This document shows positions 62,981-64,000 of a stretch of 64,000 nucleotides of DNA, piece after piece. The DNA is from [Empedobacter] haloabium (lineage in GTDB: Bacteria > Pseudomonadota > Gammaproteobacteria > Burkholderiales > Burkholderiaceae_D), in assembly GCA_008011715.2 (NCBI GenBank), contig CP136508.1:4588001-4652000 (forward strand), given 5' to 3'. A program made the translations under genes and the position numbers. Under the pieces are notes generated by a model that made no database searches, was not told where the DNA came from, and worked only from the letters and a program-made list of their open reading frames with translations. Positions within the stretch are counted from its first letter, which is position 1, and each line of letters starts with the position of its first letter.

Positions 62981-63017
62981 TGTACAAAACGTTACATTTG
63001 ACAGTGATATACAATGT
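62981..63017 (+). promoter_or_regulatory. Operator-like inverted repeats upstream of the RND adaptor gene
   Basis: TGTA...TACA (62981-62996) and ACATT...AATGT (62994-63017) overlap in an AT-rich block 64-100 bp before the start codon. Similar repeats are bound by TetR/AcrR-type repressors of efflux operons. No regulator gene lies within the window on this side. Confidence 0.45.
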
Positions 63018-63080
63018 TTCTCTTCCCTTCCACCCTGCAAGGGAAGGCGCTGGTCTTTGTTCATCCTTCACGAGATATCC

Positions 63081-64000
63081 ATGAGATCTGTCCCTCGCCG
63101 TATCCCCTTCGCCACCGTCGTCGCCACGCTGTCCCTGCTGGCCGCCTGCGGCAAGAAAGACACCGCCCCTCCCGCCCCGCCCCCGCCCACCGTCTCCGTC
63201 ATCACCGTCGCCCCGGCCGCCGTCGCCGTCACCGACGAGCTGCCCGGCCGCGTGGAGGCGTCGCGCATCGCGCAGGTGCGGGCGCGCACGCCGGGCATCG
63301 TGTTGAAGCGGGTGTTCCAGGAGGGCGGCGACGTCAAGGCGGGCGACGTGCTGTTTCGCATCGATCCGGCCGAGTTCCAGGCCAACTATGCCAGCGCGCA
63401 GGCGGCCGTCGCCAAGGCCGAGGCCAACCTGGCGCAGGCCGACCTGAAAGTGAAGCGCTACAAGCCGCTGCTGGCCGCGCAGGCCGTCAGCCAGCAGGAA
63501 TACGACGACGCCGTGACGGCGCAGAAGCAGGCCGCAGCCGACCTGGCTACCGCCCGCGCGGCGCGCCAGACCGCCAGCCTGACCCTGGGTTACGCCACCG
63601 TGACGGCGCCGATCTCGGGCCGGGTGGGCCGCGCCCTCGTCACCGAAGGCGCGCTGGTGGGCCAGGGCGAGGCGACGCCGATGGCGACCGTGCAGCAGCT
63701 CGACCCGATCTACGTAACGATCACGCAGTCCTCCACCGAGCTGGCGCAGCTGCGCCAGGCGCTGGCCAGCGGCCGCCTGAAAAGCGCGGGCCGCGACCAG
63801 GCCCGTGTCACGCTGCTGACCGAGAACGGCGACGAATACGGCCAGCCCGGCAAGCTGCTGTTCTCGGATGTGTCGGTGGACGAGACCACCGGCTCGGTCT
63901 CGATGCGGGCCGAGTTTCCCAATCCGAAACGCACGCTGCTGCCGGGGATGTACGTGCGCGCCCGCCTGGAACAAGGCGTCAACGAGGCCGCCATCACCGT
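63081..64000 (+). CDS. RND efflux periplasmic adaptor (AcrA/MexA family), runs off the right edge
   Basis: Membrane-fusion lipoprotein of a multidrug efflux pump; about 306 residues seen. The lipobox is SLLAAC in MRSVPRRIPFATVVATLSLLAACGK. The barrel-sandwich region reads LPGRVEASRIAQVRARTPGIVLKR and GGDVKAGDVLFRIDP, the alpha-hairpin AEANLAQADLKVKRYKPLLAAQAVSQQEYDDA, then TLGYATVTAPISGRVGRALVTEGALV and the beta-barrel YGQPGKLLFSDVSVDETTGSVSMRAEFPNP. The C-terminus and presumably the RND pump and outer-membrane genes follow beyond the edge. Start chosen by the signal peptide. Confidence 0.95.
   Translation, partial: MRSVPRRIPFATVVATLSLLAACGKKDTAPPAPPPPTVSVITVAPAAVAVTDELPGRVEASRIAQVRARTPGIVLKRVFQEGGDVKAGDVLFRIDPAEFQANYASAQAAVAKAEANLAQADLKVKRYKPLLAAQAVSQQEYDDAVTAQKQAAADLATARAARQTASLTLGYATVTAPISGRVGRALVTEGALVGQGEATPMATVQQLDPIYVTITQSSTELAQLRQALASGRLKSAGRDQARVTLLTENGDEYGQPGKLLFSDVSVDETTGSVSMRAEFPNPKRTLLPGMYVRARLEQGVNEAAIT

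Noticed and set aside
62998..63015. TTGACA and TACAAT as a promoter of the RND adaptor gene
   Set aside because: The spacer is only 6 nt, so the two boxes cannot work together; no better -35 was found.
1..64000. CRISPR arrays, tRNA or rRNA genes
   Set aside because: No regularly spaced short direct repeats and no cloverleaf or rRNA-like segment was recognised on reading.

Overview
The window is a GC-rich, gene-dense chromosomal segment from a Gram-negative bacterium. Gene content points to Betaproteobacteria, most likely Oxalobacteraceae (Massilia/Telluria-like). The basis is a PEP-CTERM surface protein, Bug-type and porin uptake genes, an Entner-Doudoroff cluster with HexR, imuA-imuB, paired Hsp20 genes, and many intergenic palindromes with GGTGCCTGTC- or GGGGTC-type ends. 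The taxon is inferred from gene families, not from a marker gene. I saw no tRNA, rRNA or CRISPR array.

Region by region. 1-4.9 kb: a two-component system and a Do-like periplasmic protease, then two small heat-shock genes, each with a ROSE-like RNA thermometer, behind a sigma-32-like promoter. 4.9-13.3 kb: M61 peptidase, glutathione transferase, acetyltransferase, hydrolase, the imuA-imuB SOS cassette with a perfect LexA box, a PHB-depolymerase-type esterase and a PRC-barrel protein. 13.3-21.9 kb: hrpA, argA, a YggX protein, a GH5 glycanase, a small lipoprotein and rpiA. 22-25.1 kb: a REC-CheC-GGDEF module and a CHAD protein. 25.2-35.4 kb: a one-direction chemosensory cluster (cheB, cheR, cheW, two near-duplicate receptors, cheA, STAS protein, cheY, short membrane receptor). 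35.7-36.6 kb: a broken IS1595-type element inserted against a terminator. 36.6-38.8 kb: a PEP-CTERM protein and a LuxR-type regulator.

38.8-47.3 kb holds central carbon metabolism: edd-eda, pgi with an SMP-30-type lactonase, then zwf-hexR-racemase. A shared GTAGT...TTT motif lies over the promoters of edd, pgi and zwf, so HexR probably controls the whole block; tal lies at 62 kb. 47.3-55.6 kb is an uptake locus (porin, Bug-type binding protein, ABC importer) divergent from a TctDE-like two-component system.

55.6-61.9 kb is the most disturbed region. It holds a receptor with an FNR-type box, a 5'-truncated copy of dadA, a palindrome, a 5'-truncated copy of the TctE-like kinase, an AT-rich AlbA_2/ATPase-type gene of apparently foreign origin, and intact dadA under a tandem glycine riboswitch. 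The two dadA copies are direct repeats with a 272-bp identical core. The right edge has tal and the start of an RND efflux adaptor gene with an operator-like repeat.
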